DNA from: Curvibacter sp. PAE-UM
Lineage (GTDB): Bacteria > Pseudomonadota > Gammaproteobacteria > Burkholderiales > Burkholderiaceae_C
Direction of reading: 5' to 3'
Assembly: GCF_001432305.1 (NCBI RefSeq)
Contig: NZ_KQ483358.1
Coordinates: 1,248,881 to 1,312,880, forward strand
DNA: 64,000 nt
The notes below the pieces were generated by a model. It was not told where the DNA came from and did not search any database. It was given only the letters and a program-made list of their open reading frames with translations. Of the stretch, positions 26,474 to 40,053 are shown piece by piece. Position 1 is the stretch's first letter, and every line of letters starts with the position of its first letter. Both the position numbers and the translations under genes were made by a program.

Positions 26474-27181
26474 ATGATTCCGATCAAGACCGAATCCGCC
26501 TGGCGCGGCACCTCCGATTGCCGCAGCTGCGGCATCCGCGACATGGTGCTGTTCGCCGACCTGAACGAGCAGGATTTCGGCATGATCCATGCGCCGATCG
26601 ACGATCTCGAATTCGCAGCCGGCGAGGCGCTGTACACCGAGGGATCGCGGGCCCAGGGGATCTACACGCTGCGCCGCGGCATGATCAAGCTGGTGCGGGT
26701 CACGGCCGACGGGCGCCAGCGCATCGTGCGCGTACTGCGGCCGGGCGACGTGGCGGGGCTGGAGGCTCTGGGCGGCGGGCATTTCGACTGTGATGCCGTG
26801 GCCCTGACCGGGATCGCCGTCTGTCGCATTCCGCTGGAGGTGATCCACACCCTGGGCGCGAGCAGCCCGCGCCTGCACCTGCGGCTGATGCAGAAGTGGC
26901 AGGGGGCGCTGAAGGACGCCGACGACTGGCTGGCCGACCTGAACTTTGGCACGGCGCGCCAGCGTGTCTCCAACTTCATTCTCAAGATGCGCAGCCCGAC
27001 CGACGGCCATACCGTCACCCTGTTCGCGCGCGACGACATGGGCGCCATGCTGGACCTGAAGCTCGAAACCGTGAGCCGCGAGGTCAGCCGCCTGGTGCGG
27101 GAAGCGGTGATTGAGCCGCTGGACAAGCAGGGCCGCGTCTACCGCCTGCACGAGCCGCAGCGCCTGCTGCAGGCGGCCTGA
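26474..27181 (+). CDS. Crp/Fnr family regulator, FNR-like with three candidate cluster cysteines
   Basis: 235 residues. A cyclic-nucleotide-binding-like beta-barrel (about 40-130) is followed by a long dimer helix and a C-terminal winged helix. The recognition helix reads LETVSREVSRL, with Glu198, Ser201 and Arg202 in the E..SR arrangement that reads TTGAT half-sites. Cys16 and Cys19 (CRSC) and Cys117 align with FNR cluster ligands. The third N-terminal FNR cysteine is Val25 here, so oxygen sensing by a normal 4Fe-4S cluster is uncertain. Cys106 is an extra cysteine. A candidate target box lies before the cytochrome c4 gene. Confidence 0.88.
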   Translation: MIPIKTESAWRGTSDCRSCGIRDMVLFADLNEQDFGMIHAPIDDLEFAAGEALYTEGSRAQGIYTLRRGMIKLVRVTADGRQRIVRVLRPGDVAGLEALGGGHFDCDAVALTGIAVCRIPLEVIHTLGASSPRLHLRLMQKWQGALKDADDWLADLNFGTARQRVSNFILKMRSPTDGHTVTLFARDDMGAMLDLKLETVSREVSRLVREAVIEPLDKQGRVYRLHEPQRLLQAA

Positions 27182-27196
27182 TCGGGCGCGGGGCGC

Positions 27197-28108
27197 TCAG
27201 GCCCAGGAGTCGATCAGCGGCTCGGCCTGTTCGATCAGGAATTTCTTGAACGATTGCGCCGCGGGCGAGAGCTTTTTCTGGCTCAGGTGGGTGACGTACC
27301 ACTTGCCGACGATGGGCATGCCGCTGATGTCCAGCAGGGCCAGGTGGCCGGCGGCCAGTTCGTGGCGCACCGTGCGCATGGAGAGGAAGGCCAGGCCCAT
27401 GCCGGCCATGACGGCCTGCTTGATGGTCTCGTTGCTGGGCATCTCCATGGCCACCTTGATCGGCATCTCGTACTGCTCGAACAGGCGCTCCATGGCCGCG
27501 CGCGTGCCGGAACCCTGCTCGCGCACGACAAAGGGGTGGTCCTTGAGGATGTCGAAAGCCATGCGCTTGCGGCGCACCAGCGGGTGGTCCGGCGGCGCCA
27601 CGATGCCCAGCGGGTTGCTGGCAAAAGGCGTGGCCTCGCAGTCGAGGTTGGCCGGGGCGCGCCCCATGATCACCAGATCCAGCTCGTTGCGCGAGAGCAT
27701 GCCCAGGATGTTGTCGCGGTTGTCGATGTGCAGCGCGATGTCGATGCCCGGCATCAGCCTGGTGAAGCGCACCAGCAGCATGGGCACGAAGTACTTCGCG
27801 GTGCTGACGATGCCCAGTTCGATGCGGCCTTTCTTGGCGCCCACATGCTCGGCCATGCTGGCTTCCAGGTCCTTGAGCTTACCCAGGGCGGCGATGGCGT
27901 GGGTCAGGAACTCCAGACCGGCATGCGTGAGCTGGATGTTACGGCCGACCGGTTCTATCAGCGAAAGGCCGAAGGCCTCTTCCAGCTGGCGGATCTGCAT
28001 GGACACGGCGGGTTGCGTGACAAAAAGGCGTTCGGCTGCCCGGGAGACCGATTTTTCGCGGGCGACTTCAATGAAGGTCTGCAGCTGCTTGAGCGTGTAG
28101 TTGCGCAT
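27197..28108 (-). CDS. cbbR: LysR-family regulator, CbbR type (first copy)
   Basis: 303 residues. An N-terminal winged helix (LKQLQTFIEVAREKSVSRAAERLFVTQPAVSMQIRQLEE) is followed by the effector domain with CbbR-like segments STAKYFVPMLL and VREQGSGTRAAMERLF. CbbR activates Calvin-cycle operons in response to metabolites such as NADPH or RuBP. It lies downstream of and in the same orientation as a second CbbR; only the second is directly divergent from cbbL. An inverted repeat ATCAGT-aaat-ACTGAT sits 9 bp upstream of its start. Confidence 0.9.
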   Translation of the reverse strand: MRNYTLKQLQTFIEVAREKSVSRAAERLFVTQPAVSMQIRQLEEAFGLSLIEPVGRNIQLTHAGLEFLTHAIAALGKLKDLEASMAEHVGAKKGRIELGIVSTAKYFVPMLLVRFTRLMPGIDIALHIDNRDNILGMLSRNELDLVIMGRAPANLDCEATPFASNPLGIVAPPDHPLVRRKRMAFDILKDHPFVVREQGSGTRAAMERLFEQYEMPIKVAMEMPSNETIKQAVMAGMGLAFLSMRTVRHELAAGHLALLDISGMPIVGKWYVTHLSQKKLSPAAQSFKKFLIEQAEPLIDSWA

Positions 28109-28116
28109 GAACTCGA

Positions 28117-28132
28117 ATCAGTAAATACTGAT
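28117..28132. promoter_or_regulatory. inverted repeat upstream of the first cbbR-type gene
   Basis: ATCAGT (28117-28122) and ACTGAT (28127-28132) are perfect complements around AAAT in an AT-rich gap between the two cbbR genes. It lies very close to the start codon and fits a LysR-type autoregulatory site. Confidence 0.5.
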
Positions 28133-28172
28133 ATTAACTAGAGCAAATATTATATTTTATTGATGGGTTGCT

Positions 28173-29123
28173 TCAGGCTGGCGGTGCGGCCGGGTCCATG
28201 CGGATATGGCGGCCGAACTGCCCGGCCAGGAAGACCTCGCCGCGCTCGAGGATGAAGTAGCGGAAGGCCTCGGCTGGCGGCGACAGCAGCTTGGACAGGG
28301 TGTGCACCACGTTCCAGGCGCGCACCACCGGGCTGCCCTCGACTTCCAGGATGGACAGCAGCTGGTTGTCCAGTTCCAGGCCGATGGTGTGCAAGGAGAG
28401 GAAGCTCAGGCCCATGCCGGCCATGACGGCCTGCTTGATGGTTTCGTTGCTCGACATTTCCATGTTCACCTTGGGCTCGAAATGGGCCGCCTCGAAGAAC
28501 TTCTCCATGGCCGCACGCGTGCCCGAGCCCTGCTCGCGCACGATGAAGCTGTAGGGCTGCAGGGCTGGCACCGTCAGGTGGCCGCGCCGCAGCAGGGGGT
28601 GGTCCACCGGTGCCACGAAGACGTGCGGGTGGGCAGCAAAGGGCTCGGCGCGCGTGGCCATCTCCTTCGGGGGGCGGCCCATGATGGCAATGTCCACCTC
28701 GTTGCCCTGCAGCATCTGGATCAGCCGTTCGCGGTTGCCGACGATCAGCTTGACCTCGATGCCCTCGTGCTCACGCTGGAACTCGGCCAGCAGGCGCGGC
28801 AGGAAGTACTTGGCCGTGCTGACCATGCCGATGGTCAGCGTGCCCACTTCCAGCTTCTGCAGGCGCGCGGCGGCGTCCTCGGCGTCCTTGAGCGTGGCGA
28901 GGATCTTGCGCGCATAGACCAGCATGTATTCACCCGCCGTGGTCAGCGCCACCTGACGGCCGCTGCGCTCGAACAGCGGCAGGCCGACATGGCCTTCGAG
29001 CTCCTTGATCTGCATGGTCACGGCCGGCGGCGACAGGTGCAGCGCCTGCGCAGCCTTGCTGAAGCTGAGCTGGCGCGCGACCTCGTTGAACACCCGGAGT
29101 TGGCGAAAGGTGGCGTTCTTCAT
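28173..29123 (-). CDS. cbbR: LysR-family regulator CbbR, divergent from cbbL
   Basis: 316 residues. The winged helix (TFRQLRVFNEVARQLSFSKAAQALHLSPPAVTMQIKELEGH) and effector domain (STAKYFLPRLLAEF, VREQGSGTRAAMEKFFE) are those of CbbR. Its position, divergent from cbbL with 105 bp between starts, is the classical place of the CbbR that activates the operon. It is similar to the upstream CbbR across the whole length, so the two are paralogues. An ATTAAG inverted repeat overlaps its start codon. Confidence 0.94.
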   Translation of the reverse strand: MKNATFRQLRVFNEVARQLSFSKAAQALHLSPPAVTMQIKELEGHVGLPLFERSGRQVALTTAGEYMLVYARKILATLKDAEDAAARLQKLEVGTLTIGMVSTAKYFLPRLLAEFQREHEGIEVKLIVGNRERLIQMLQGNEVDIAIMGRPPKEMATRAEPFAAHPHVFVAPVDHPLLRRGHLTVPALQPYSFIVREQGSGTRAAMEKFFEAAHFEPKVNMEMSSNETIKQAVMAGMGLSFLSLHTIGLELDNQLLSILEVEGSPVVRAWNVVHTLSKLLSPPAEAFRYFILERGEVFLAGQFGRHIRMDPAAPPA

Positions 29124-29139
29124 TAAGCAATCACTTAAT
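29122..29139. promoter_or_regulatory. inverted repeat overlapping the cbbR start in the cbb promoter region
   Basis: ATTAAG (29122-29127) and CTTAAT (29134-29139) are exact complements around CAATCA; the site also fits the LysR T-N11-A pattern. It overlaps the cbbR start codon and is the best candidate CbbR-binding site in the AT-rich 105-bp gap before cbbL. Confidence 0.6.
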
Positions 29140-29159
29140 CAAAAGCAAATAAAGTTTGA

Positions 29160-30686
<1,527 letters not shown>

Positions 30687-30712
30687 AACCACGCATACAG
30701 GAGAACCGAATC

Positions 30713-31147
30713 ATGATGAGCAACCCCACCGGCCGCCTGACCCAGGGCCAGTTCAGCTTCCTGCCCGACCTGAGCGACGCCGAGATCACGCTGCAGATCG
30801 AATACGGCCTCAAGAAGGGCTACGCCTGGAGCGTGGAATACACCGACGATCCGCACCCGCGCAACACCTACTGGGAAATGTTCGGCATGCCCATGTTCGA
30901 CCTGCAGGATGCCGCCGGCGTGCTGATGGAAGTGAAGAACTGCCGCAAGGCTTTCCCCAGCCACTACATCCGCCTGATGGCCTTCGACTCCACCCGTGGC
31001 GTCGAGTCCATCGTGATGAGCTTCATCGTCAACCGGCCCAAGGACGAGCCCGGCTTCATGCTGGAGCGCCAGGAAATGCAGGGCCGCTCGCTGCGCTATA
31101 CCACGCGCGGTTACGGTGCCGACAAGCCCGAAGGCAAGCGCTATTAA
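30713..31147 (+). CDS. cbbS: RuBisCO small subunit, red-type
   Basis: 144 residues. Caps the L8 core of form I RuBisCO. The opening RLTQGQFSFLPDLSDAEI, the YWEMFGMPMFDLQD core and the C-terminal extension DEPGFMLERQEMQGRSLRYT are typical of the red-type small subunit, which is longer at the C-terminus than the green type. It is 26 bp from cbbL with a GGAGA ribosome site; a second in-frame ATG is the next codon. It is followed by a strong stem-loop before cbbX. Confidence 0.96.
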   Translation: MMSNPTGRLTQGQFSFLPDLSDAEITLQIEYGLKKGYAWSVEYTDDPHPRNTYWEMFGMPMFDLQDAAGVLMEVKNCRKAFPSHYIRLMAFDSTRGVESIVMSFIVNRPKDEPGFMLERQEMQGRSLRYTTRGYGADKPEGKRY

Positions 31148-31160
31148 TCAAGTAGCAGAT

Positions 31161-31189
31161 CAGCCCTGGTGTCACAAGCACCAGGGCTG
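31161..31189 (+). terminator. stem-loop between cbbS and cbbX
   Basis: CAGCCCTGGTG and CACCAGGGCTG form a perfect 11-bp stem around TCACAAG, with no U-run. In a polycistronic cbb mRNA this could stabilise the cbbLS message or cause partial termination, so that RuBisCO is made in excess of the downstream enzymes. Confidence 0.65.
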
Positions 31190-31212
31190 ACGCGACAGGA
31201 CAGCTTCGATCT

Positions 31213-32184
31213 ATGAGTGCCCCCAGCTATTCCATTCCCGGCGTCGTGGCGGCCGCCCCCGCGGGTCAGGCCGACACGGCTGCCGATGCCACCGCCTCCA
31301 TGGCGATGGTGGACAGCGGCGCGCGCAGCGTGGCGCAGGTGCTGGCGCAATCGCAGGTCGAAGATGTCTTGGCCGAGCTGGAGCGCGATCTGGTCGGCCT
31401 GGCGCCGGTCAAGGCGCGCATCCGCGACATCGCCGCGCTGCTGGTGATCGACAAGCTGCGCATCAACCTGGGGCTGACCAGTCAGGCGCCGAGCCTGCAC
31501 ATGAGCTTCACCGGCAACCCGGGCACGGGCAAGACCACGGTGGCCATGCGCATGGCGCAGATCCTGCACCGGCTGGGTTATGTGCGCAAAGGCCATCTCG
31601 TTGCCGTCACGCGTGACGACCTGGTGGGCCAGTACATCGGCCACACGGCACCCAAGACCAAGGAAGTGCTCAAGAAGGCGATGGGGGGGGTGCTCTTCAT
31701 CGATGAGGCTTATTACCTCTACCGCCCCGAGAACGAGCGTGACTACGGGCAGGAGGCCATCGAGATCCTGCTGCAGGTGATGGAGAACCAGCGCGACGAT
31801 CTGGTGGTGATCCTGGCCGGCTACAAGGACCGGATGGACACATTCTTCCAGTCCAACCCCGGCATGTCCTCGCGCATCGCCCACCATCTGGACTTTCCCG
31901 ACTACTCGGTGGGCGAGCTGATGCAGATTTCCGGGAAAATGCTGGGGACGCAGAATTACCGCTTCGGCCCCGGTGCGGCCGAGGCCTTCGACCGGTACCT
32001 GCAATTGCGCATCAGCCAGCCGCATTTCGCCAACGCACGCAGCGTGCGCAACGCGCTGGACCGGGCCCGTCTGCGCCAGGCCAGCCGCCTGTTTGCCGAG
32101 CGCGACCGCGAACTGACCCGGGACGACCTGACGACCATCGAGGCGCAGGACATCCTGGCCAGCCGATTGTTTAAAACCGAGTGA
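31213..32184 (+). CDS. cbbX: CbbX, red-type RuBisCO activase
   Basis: 323 residues, AAA+ ATPase that remodels inhibited red-type RuBisCO. Walker [10 protein letters not shown] is near residue 98, Walker [13 protein letters not shown] near 160, and the sensor/arginine region [17 protein letters not shown] follows. The N-terminus has a low-complexity extension of about 35 residues before the helical region. The stop overlaps a GTG in the next gene, and cbbY starts 8 bp further on, so these genes are likely one operon. Confidence 0.96.
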   Translation: MSAPSYSIPGVVAAAPAGQADTAADATASMAMVDSGARSVAQVLAQSQVEDVLAELERDLVGLAPVKARIRDIAALLVIDKLRINLGLTSQAPSLHMSFTGNPGTGKTTVAMRMAQILHRLGYVRKGHLVAVTRDDLVGQYIGHTAPKTKEVLKKAMGGVLFIDEAYYLYRPENERDYGQEAIEILLQVMENQRDDLVVILAGYKDRMDTFFQSNPGMSSRIAHHLDFPDYSVGELMQISGKMLGTQNYRFGPGAAEAFDRYLQLRISQPHFANARSVRNALDRARLRQASRLFAERDRELTRDDLTTIEAQDILASRLFKTE

Positions 32185-32192
32185 GGTTCACC

Positions 32193-32948
32193 ATGACCCA
32201 GCCCACGCTACAAGCCCTGATCTTCGACGTCGACGGCACCATTGCCGATACCGAGAGCCTGCATCTGGAGGCCTTCAACTACGCCTTCAATGAGCTGGAC
32301 CTGGGCTGGCACTGGGACGCCGCGCTGTACACAGAGCTGCTGGAAGTTTCCGGCGGCAAGGAGCGCGTGCAGCATTACTGGAAGCAGATCAACCCCGACA
32401 TCAAGGCCATCGATTCCCAGGGCGTCCAGGACACGGTCAATCGCATCCACGAGCTCAAGACCGCCTACTACGAAGGTGCCATCAACGCCGGTGCCGTCGG
32501 CCTGCGCCCGGGCATCCTCGAACTGTTCGATGAAGCCGCTGGCGCCGGCGTGCAGCTGGCCATTGCCACCACCACCTCGCCGGTCAACATCGCGGCCCTG
32601 CTGCGCCGTGCCATGGGGCCGGGCTGGCGCCACGCCTTCGCGGCCATTGGCGACGGCTCCACGGCACCGCTGAAGAAGCCGCACCCCATGGTCTACGTAC
32701 AGATCCTGCAGACCCTGCAACTCGATCCGCGGGCCTGCCTGGCCTTCGAGGACTCTGGCAACGGCCTGAAGGCTGCCACCCTGGCCGGCCTGGCCACGGT
32801 GATCACGCCCACGCAGTACACGCGCCACCACGATTTCAGCCGCGCGATGCACGTGCTGCCCGACCTGGGCAACGTGCACCTGGCCGATCTGCGGTTATGG
32901 CACCAGGCGCACTGGTCCGGCGAACGTCTCCTGACCGTCGATCAATAA
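32193..32948 (+). CDS. cbbY: CbbY, HAD-family sugar-phosphate phosphatase
   Basis: 251 residues. HAD motif I FDVDGTIADTES is at residues 11-22, motif II is in IATTTSPVN, and the motif IV region is LAFEDSGNGLKAA. CbbY hydrolyses xylulose-1,5-bisphosphate, a misfire product that inhibits RuBisCO. A GTG 12 bases upstream is a possible earlier start but overlaps cbbX; the ATG at 32193 follows GAGGT. The position after cbbX is the usual one. Confidence 0.93.
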   Translation: MTQPTLQALIFDVDGTIADTESLHLEAFNYAFNELDLGWHWDAALYTELLEVSGGKERVQHYWKQINPDIKAIDSQGVQDTVNRIHELKTAYYEGAINAGAVGLRPGILELFDEAAGAGVQLAIATTTSPVNIAALLRRAMGPGWRHAFAAIGDGSTAPLKKPHPMVYVQILQTLQLDPRACLAFEDSGNGLKAATLAGLATVITPTQYTRHHDFSRAMHVLPDLGNVHLADLRLWHQAHWSGERLLTVDQ

Positions 32949-32963
32949 AGAGAAACCTCCATC

Positions 32964-34058
32964 ATGCCGCTGTCCAAACGCACCACCCTGACCCAGTTCC
33001 TGATCGAGGAGCGCCGTCGTTTCCCGGATGCCCGGGGCGATTTCAATGCGCTGATCCTCGACGTGGCGCTGGCCTGCAAGGCCATCGCGCGCGCCGTGGC
33101 CTTCGGCGAACTCGGCGGTGTTCTGGGCAACCAGGCCAGCGAAGCCGGAGGCTCTGTCAATGTGCAGGGCGAGACGCAGAAGAAGCTCGACGTGTTGAGC
33201 AACGACCTGTTCACGCACCTCAACGAGTGGGGCGGGCACCTGGCGGGCATGGCATCCGAGGAGATGGACCTGCCCTACCAGATCCCGGCCAAGCAGCCGC
33301 GCGGCAAGTACCTGCTGGTGTTCGATCCGCTCGATGGTTCCAGCAACATCGACGTCAACGTCTCGGTGGGCAGCATCTTCTCCATCCTGCGTGCACCGCA
33401 GGAGGTGGTGGCCAGCGGCCGCGACGTGACGGAAGCCGACTTCCTGCAGCCCGGCACGCAGCAGGTGGCGGCAGGTTATGCGCTCTACGGCCCCACCACC
33501 ATGCTGGTGCTGACGGTGGGCAACGGCGTCAACGGCTTCACGCTCGACCCCAACCTGGGCGAGTTCATGCTGACGCACCCGCAACTGCAGATTCCGGCCG
33601 ATACCCAGGAATTTGCCATCAACGCGTCCAACAGCCGTTTCTGGGAGTCGCCGATCCGGCGTTATGTGGACGAGTGCCTGGCCGGCAAGACGGGTGCGCG
33701 CGGCAAGGACTTCAACATGCGCTGGATCGCCTCCATGGTGGCCGAGGCGCACCGCATCCTGATGCGCGGCGGCGTTTTCATGTACCCCAAGGACAGCAAG
33801 GAACCGGCCAAGAACGGTCGCCTGCGCCTGCTGTACGAGGCCAACCCCGTGGGCTTCATCATGGAGCAGGCCGGTGGCCGCGCCAGCACCGGTCGCCAGC
33901 CCATGCTGGCGGTGCAGCCGAGCTCGCTGCACCAGCGCATCGGCCTGGTGTTCGGCTCGAAGAACGAGGTCGAGCGCATCGAGCGCTACCACGCCGAGCC
34001 CATCGCGATCGAGAACGAGAGCCCGCTGTTTCACGAGCGCGGTCTGTTCCGCGTCTGA
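32964..34058 (+). CDS. cbbF: class I fructose-1,6-bisphosphatase
   Basis: 364 residues. Dephosphorylates fructose-1,6-bisphosphate (and often sedoheptulose-1,7-bisphosphate) in the regenerative phase of the Calvin cycle. The metal and phosphate motif [13 protein letters not shown] is near residue 115, with [16 protein letters not shown] and [10 protein letters not shown] at the C-terminus. It is separated by 15 bp from cbbY. In many related operons cbbE comes before it; here it is absent from this position. Confidence 0.95.
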   Translation: MPLSKRTTLTQFLIEERRRFPDARGDFNALILDVALACKAIARAVAFGELGGVLGNQASEAGGSVNVQGETQKKLDVLSNDLFTHLNEWGGHLAGMASEEMDLPYQIPAKQPRGKYLLVFDPLDGSSNIDVNVSVGSIFSILRAPQEVVASGRDVTEADFLQPGTQQVAAGYALYGPTTMLVLTVGNGVNGFTLDPNLGEFMLTHPQLQIPADTQEFAINASNSRFWESPIRRYVDECLAGKTGARGKDFNMRWIASMVAEAHRILMRGGVFMYPKDSKEPAKNGRLRLLYEANPVGFIMEQAGGRASTGRQPMLAVQPSSLHQRIGLVFGSKNEVERIERYHAEPIAIENESPLFHERGLFRV

Positions 34059-34101
34059 ACCTCGTTGCCGCGCAAAGAATTCTTAGCTCCAGGAGACCTC
34101 C

Positions 34102-34986
34102 GTGTCTGAACGTCATCCCATCATCGCGATCACCGGTTCGTCCGGCGCGGGCACGTCCACCGTGACGCGCACCTTCGCCAACATCTTTCGCCGCGAAGGC
34201 GTAAAGGCCGCCATCATCGAAGGCGACAGCTTTCACCGCTTCGACCGCAAGGAGATGAAGCGCAAGGCAGCCGAGGCCGAGAAGGCGGGCAACAAGCACT
34301 TCAGCCACTTCGGCTCCGACAACAACCTGTTCGGCGAGCTCGAGAGCCTGTTCGCCACCTATGCCAGATCCGGGACCGGGAAAGCGCGCAAATACCTGCA
34401 CAGCGACGAAGAAGCCGCGCCCTACAAACAGGATCCGGGCACCTTCACGCCCTGGGAAGACCTGCCGGCCGACACCGACATGCTGTTCTACGAAGGCCTG
34501 CACGGCGCCGTGGTCACGCCCGAACACAACATCGCCCAGCACCCGGACCTGCGCATCGGCGTGGTGCCGGTGATCAACCTGGAGTGGATCCAGAAGCTGT
34601 GGCGCGACAAGCACCAGCGCGGCTACAGCACGGAAGCGGTGACCGACACCATCCTGCGCCGTATGCCGGACTACGTGAACTACATCGTGCCGCAGTTCGC
34701 CCACACGCACGTGAACTTCCAGCGCGTGCCCATGGTGGACACCTCCAACCCCTTCATCTCGCGCGACATCCCCTCGGCCGACGAGAGCATGGTGGTGATC
34801 CGCTTTGCCAACCCCAAGGGCATCGACTTTCCCTACCTGCTGAACATGATCGACAACTCCTGGATGAGCCGCGCCAACACCATCTGCGTGCCTGGCGGCA
34901 AGATGGAACTGGCCATGCAACTGATCTTCACACCCTTTGTCTGGCGCATGATGGAGCGACGCAAGCGCGCGCTGGGAGCGAACTGA
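34102..34986 (+). CDS. cbbP: phosphoribulokinase
   Basis: 294 residues, the length of proteobacterial class I PRK. Makes ribulose-1,5-bisphosphate from ribulose-5-phosphate, the reaction specific to the cycle. The P-loop region [12 protein letters not shown] is at about residues 12-23. [16 protein letters not shown] segment carries the catalytic acidic residue region, and the family tail [16 protein letters not shown] is present. Translation starts at GTG 34102, with AGGAG 6 bases upstream. Confidence 0.96.
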   Translation: MSERHPIIAITGSSGAGTSTVTRTFANIFRREGVKAAIIEGDSFHRFDRKEMKRKAAEAEKAGNKHFSHFGSDNNLFGELESLFATYARSGTGKARKYLHSDEEAAPYKQDPGTFTPWEDLPADTDMLFYEGLHGAVVTPEHNIAQHPDLRIGVVPVINLEWIQKLWRDKHQRGYSTEAVTDTILRRMPDYVNYIVPQFAHTHVNFQRVPMVDTSNPFISRDIPSADESMVVIRFANPKGIDFPYLLNMIDNSWMSRANTICVPGGKMELAMQLIFTPFVWRMMERRKRALGAN

Positions 34987-34987
34987 G

Positions 34988-37036
34988 ATGAGCGTTTTGA
35001 AGACTCCTCCCACGCCTGAACTCGCCCGCCGCATGGCCAACGCCATCCGCATGCTGGCGGTCGACGCCGTCGAGCAGGCCAAGTCCGGCCACCCCGGTGC
35101 GCCCATGGGCATGGCCGACATTGCCGAAGTGCTGTGGAACCGCCACCTGCGCCACAACCCGGTCAACCCGCAATGGGCCGACCGCGACCGTTTCGTGCTC
35201 TCCAACGGCCATGGCTCCATGCTGCTGTACGCCTTGCTGCACCTCACCGGTTATGACCTGCCGATGGAGGAGATCAAACGCTTCCGCCAGCTGCACAGCA
35301 AGACCGCCGGTCACCCCGAAGTGGGCGTGACGCCCGGCGTGGAAACCACCACCGGCCCCCTGGGCCAGGGCATCGCCAATGCCGTGGGCATGGCGCTGGC
35401 CGAGAAGCTGATGGCGCAGGAATTCAACCGCGACGAGCTGACCATCGTGGATCACCACACCTACACCTTCCTCGGTGACGGTTGCATGATGGAGGGTATC
35501 AGCCACGAGGCCTGCTCGCTGGCCGGTACGCTGCGCCTGTCCAAGCTCATCGCGCTCTACGACGACAACGGCATCTCCATCGACGGCCATGTCGAAGGCT
35601 GGTTTACCGACGACACGCCGGCGCGTTTCCGCGCTTACGGCTGGCATGTGATTCCTGGTGTCGACGGCCACGATCCCGCCGCCATCGACCGCGCCATCAC
35701 CGAGGCGCGCGCGCAGGCGCAGCGCCCCGATGGCAAGCCCACCCTGATCTGCTGCAAGACCGTGATCGGCCAGGGTTCGCCCAACAAGGCCGGCACCCAC
35801 GACGTGCACGGCGCCGCACTCGGTGCGGCCGAGGTCGCCGCCACGCGCGAAGCGCTGGGCTGGACCGCTGCGCCTTTCGAGATCCCCGCCGACGTGGCCC
35901 AGGCCTGGAATGCCGTGACACGCGGCCAGGCCCTGCAGGAAGAGTGGCGGCAGCGTTTCGAGCGTTACCGCACGCTCTATCCGGAGGATGCGGCCGAGTT
36001 CGAGCGCCGCATGCAGGGTGACCTGCTGCCCGCATTCGGCGAGCGCCTGTCGCAGATCTTCGAGACCGTCGCCGCGCGCGCGGACGCCGTGGCCACGCGC
36101 AAGGCCAGCCAGAATGCGCTGGACCTGCTTAGCCCCCTGCTGCCCGAGTTCTTCGGCGGCAGCGCCGACCTGACCGGCTCCAACCTGACCAATTTCAAGA
36201 ACTGCACGCTGGCCGGACGTGATGTCTGGGGTAACCACCTGTCCTACGGCGTGCGCGAGTTCGGCATGGCCGCCATCATGAATGGCATCGGCCTGCACGG
36301 GGGCTACATCCCTTTTGGGGGCACCTTCCTGACCTTCAGCGACTACAGCCGCAACGCCATCCGCATGGCCGCGCTGATGAAGCAGCGTGTGGTGCATGTG
36401 TTCACGCACGACTCCATCGGCCTGGGCGAAGACGGCCCCACGCACCAGTCGGTCGAACACGTGCCCTCGCTGCGCATCATTCCCAACCTCGACGTCTGGC
36501 GCCCGGCCGACAGCCTGGAGACGACGGTGGCCTGGGTCTGCGCCATCGAACGCCGGGACGGCCCCAGCGCGCTGGCCCTGTCGCGGCAGAACCTGCCGCG
36601 CCTGGCCGACCGCGCCGAGCTGGCCGCGCGCATCCGTCGCGGTGGCTACATCCTGGCCGAGCAGGTCGAACCCGAGGCCGTGATCATCGCCACCGGCTCC
36701 GAAACCTCGCTGGCCATGCTGGCGCATGCGCAACTGGCCAAGGAAGGCATCAGGACGCGTGTGGTGTCCATGCCCTGCAGCAATGTGTTCGACCGCCAGC
36801 CCCGGATCTACCAGGACACCGTGCTGCCGCTGGACCTGCCCGCCGTAGCCGTGGAGGCCGCGCATCCGGATTTCTGGCGCAAGTACGTCGGACGCCGCGG
36901 TCACGTGGTGGGCATCGCCAGCTTCGGCGAGTCGGCGCCGGCCAAGGACCTGTACCCGCACTTTGGCATCACGGTGGAAGCCATCGTGCAGGCCGTGCGG
37001 GGGCTGGTGCGTGAAGGTGCCGCAGCGGTCGCCTGA
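34988..37036 (+). CDS. cbbT: transketolase
   Basis: 682 residues. Thiamine-diphosphate enzyme of the regenerative phase. [17 protein letters not shown] near the N-terminus, the ThDP/Mg segment [14 protein letters not shown], the acceptor site and the C-terminal domain [14 protein letters not shown] are present. The ATG is one base after the cbbP stop, so the two genes are tightly linked. The nearly complete identity of the motif set with the plasmid/chromosomal cbbT group is expected for the operon. Confidence 0.96.
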   Translation: MSVLKTPPTPELARRMANAIRMLAVDAVEQAKSGHPGAPMGMADIAEVLWNRHLRHNPVNPQWADRDRFVLSNGHGSMLLYALLHLTGYDLPMEEIKRFRQLHSKTAGHPEVGVTPGVETTTGPLGQGIANAVGMALAEKLMAQEFNRDELTIVDHHTYTFLGDGCMMEGISHEACSLAGTLRLSKLIALYDDNGISIDGHVEGWFTDDTPARFRAYGWHVIPGVDGHDPAAIDRAITEARAQAQRPDGKPTLICCKTVIGQGSPNKAGTHDVHGAALGAAEVAATREALGWTAAPFEIPADVAQAWNAVTRGQALQEEWRQRFERYRTLYPEDAAEFERRMQGDLLPAFGERLSQIFETVAARADAVATRKASQNALDLLSPLLPEFFGGSADLTGSNLTNFKNCTLAGRDVWGNHLSYGVREFGMAAIMNGIGLHGGYIPFGGTFLTFSDYSRNAIRMAALMKQRVVHVFTHDSIGLGEDGPTHQSVEHVPSLRIIPNLDVWRPADSLETTVAWVCAIERRDGPSALALSRQNLPRLADRAELAARIRRGGYILAEQVEPEAVIIATGSETSLAMLAHAQLAKEGIRTRVVSMPCSNVFDRQPRIYQDTVLPLDLPAVAVEAAHPDFWRKYVGRRGHVVGIASFGESAPAKDLYPHFGITVEAIVQAVRGLVREGAAAVA

Positions 37037-37057
37037 TTTTTTGTCAGATTTACTTCC

Positions 37058-38762
<1,705 letters not shown>

Positions 38763-38774
38763 TCGGAGCCAAGC

Positions 38775-39968
38775 ATGAACTTCCTCCGATTCCAGACCCT
38801 GTGCGAGCAGGGCAAAGCCAAGGGCCAGCGCGTCTTCATCCGCGCCGACCTCAACGTCCCGCAGGACGACCGTGGCGCCATCACCGAAGACACCCGCATC
38901 CGCGCCAGCCTGCCCTGCATCCGCATGGCCCTGGACGTCGGTGCTGCCGTTTTGGTCACCTCCCACCTGGGCCGCCCTGTGGAGGGCGAATTCAAACCCG
39001 AAGACAGCCTGGCCCCCGTGGCCCGGCGCATGGCCGAACTGCTGGGTCGCGAGGTGCCCCTGGTGGCCAACTGGGTCGACGGCGTCAGCGTGGCCCCCGG
39101 CCAGCTCGTGCTGCTGGAGAATTGCCGTTTAAATAAGGGCGAGAAAAAGAACAGCGAAGAACTGAGCAAAAAGATGGCCGCCCTGTGCGACATCTTCGTG
39201 CACGACGCCTTTGGCACCGCCCACCGCGCCGAAGCCAGTACTTACGGCATCGCCCAGTACGCCAAGACCGCCTGCGCCGGCCCCCTGTTGGCGGCCGAGA
39301 TGGACGCCATCGGCAAGGCCCTGAGCGCCCCCAAACGCCCCCTGGTGGCGATTGTTGCCGGCTCCAAGGTCAGCACCAAACTCACCATCCTGAAGTCCCT
39401 GGCTGACAAGGTCGACCAGCTCATCGTGGGCGGCGGCATTGCCAACACCTTCATGCTGGCCGCCGGCCTGAAGATCGGCAAGAGCCTGGCCGAGCCCGAC
39501 CTGCTGGCGGAAGCCCGGGCCGTGATCGAAGCCATGAAAGCCCGGGGCGCCGAAGTGCCGATCCCCGTGGACGTCGTCACGGCCAAGGAATTCAAGGCCG
39601 ATGCCAAAGCCACCATCAAGAAAGCCACTGAAGTCGAAGCCGATGACCTGATCCTGGACATCGGGCCCGAGACCGCGAAGAAATTGGCCGAACAACTCAA
39701 AGCCGCCGGCACCATCGTCTGGAACGGCCCGGTGGGCGTGTTCGAGTTCGCGGCCTTCGAGAACGGCACGAAAGAGATCGCCAAGGCGATTGCCCAGTCC
39801 AGCGCCTTCAGCATCGCCGGCGGTGGCGACACCCTGGCGGCGATTGCCAAGTACGGCATCGAGAAGAACGTGGGCTACATCTCCACGGGCGGGGGCGCCT
39901 TCCTGGAGGTGCTGGAGGGCAAGACCCTGCCGGCTTTCGAGATCCTGGAGAAACGCGCCCGGGGTTGA
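38775..39968 (+). CDS. cbbK: phosphoglycerate kinase
   Basis: 397 residues. Phosphorylates 3-phosphoglycerate. The N-domain opens with [20 protein letters not shown] is the substrate loop, and the C-domain carries [12 protein letters not shown], the nucleotide-binding [10 protein letters not shown] and the closing [12 protein letters not shown]. It starts 12 bp after cbbG. The following 85-bp gap before cbbA has no strong terminator. Confidence 0.97.
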   Translation: MNFLRFQTLCEQGKAKGQRVFIRADLNVPQDDRGAITEDTRIRASLPCIRMALDVGAAVLVTSHLGRPVEGEFKPEDSLAPVARRMAELLGREVPLVANWVDGVSVAPGQLVLLENCRLNKGEKKNSEELSKKMAALCDIFVHDAFGTAHRAEASTYGIAQYAKTACAGPLLAAEMDAIGKALSAPKRPLVAIVAGSKVSTKLTILKSLADKVDQLIVGGGIANTFMLAAGLKIGKSLAEPDLLAEARAVIEAMKARGAEVPIPVDVVTAKEFKADAKATIKKATEVEADDLILDIGPETAKKLAEQLKAAGTIVWNGPVGVFEFAAFENGTKEIAKAIAQSSAFSIAGGGDTLAAIAKYGIEKNVGYISTGGGAFLEVLEGKTLPAFEILEKRARG

Positions 39969-40053
39969 ATCATTTCCGTTCGGTTCACGACGACCTCCGC
40001 GTGAGGCCGCAGGGGACTGTTTTTCAAAATTTCATACACGACAGGACGACACC

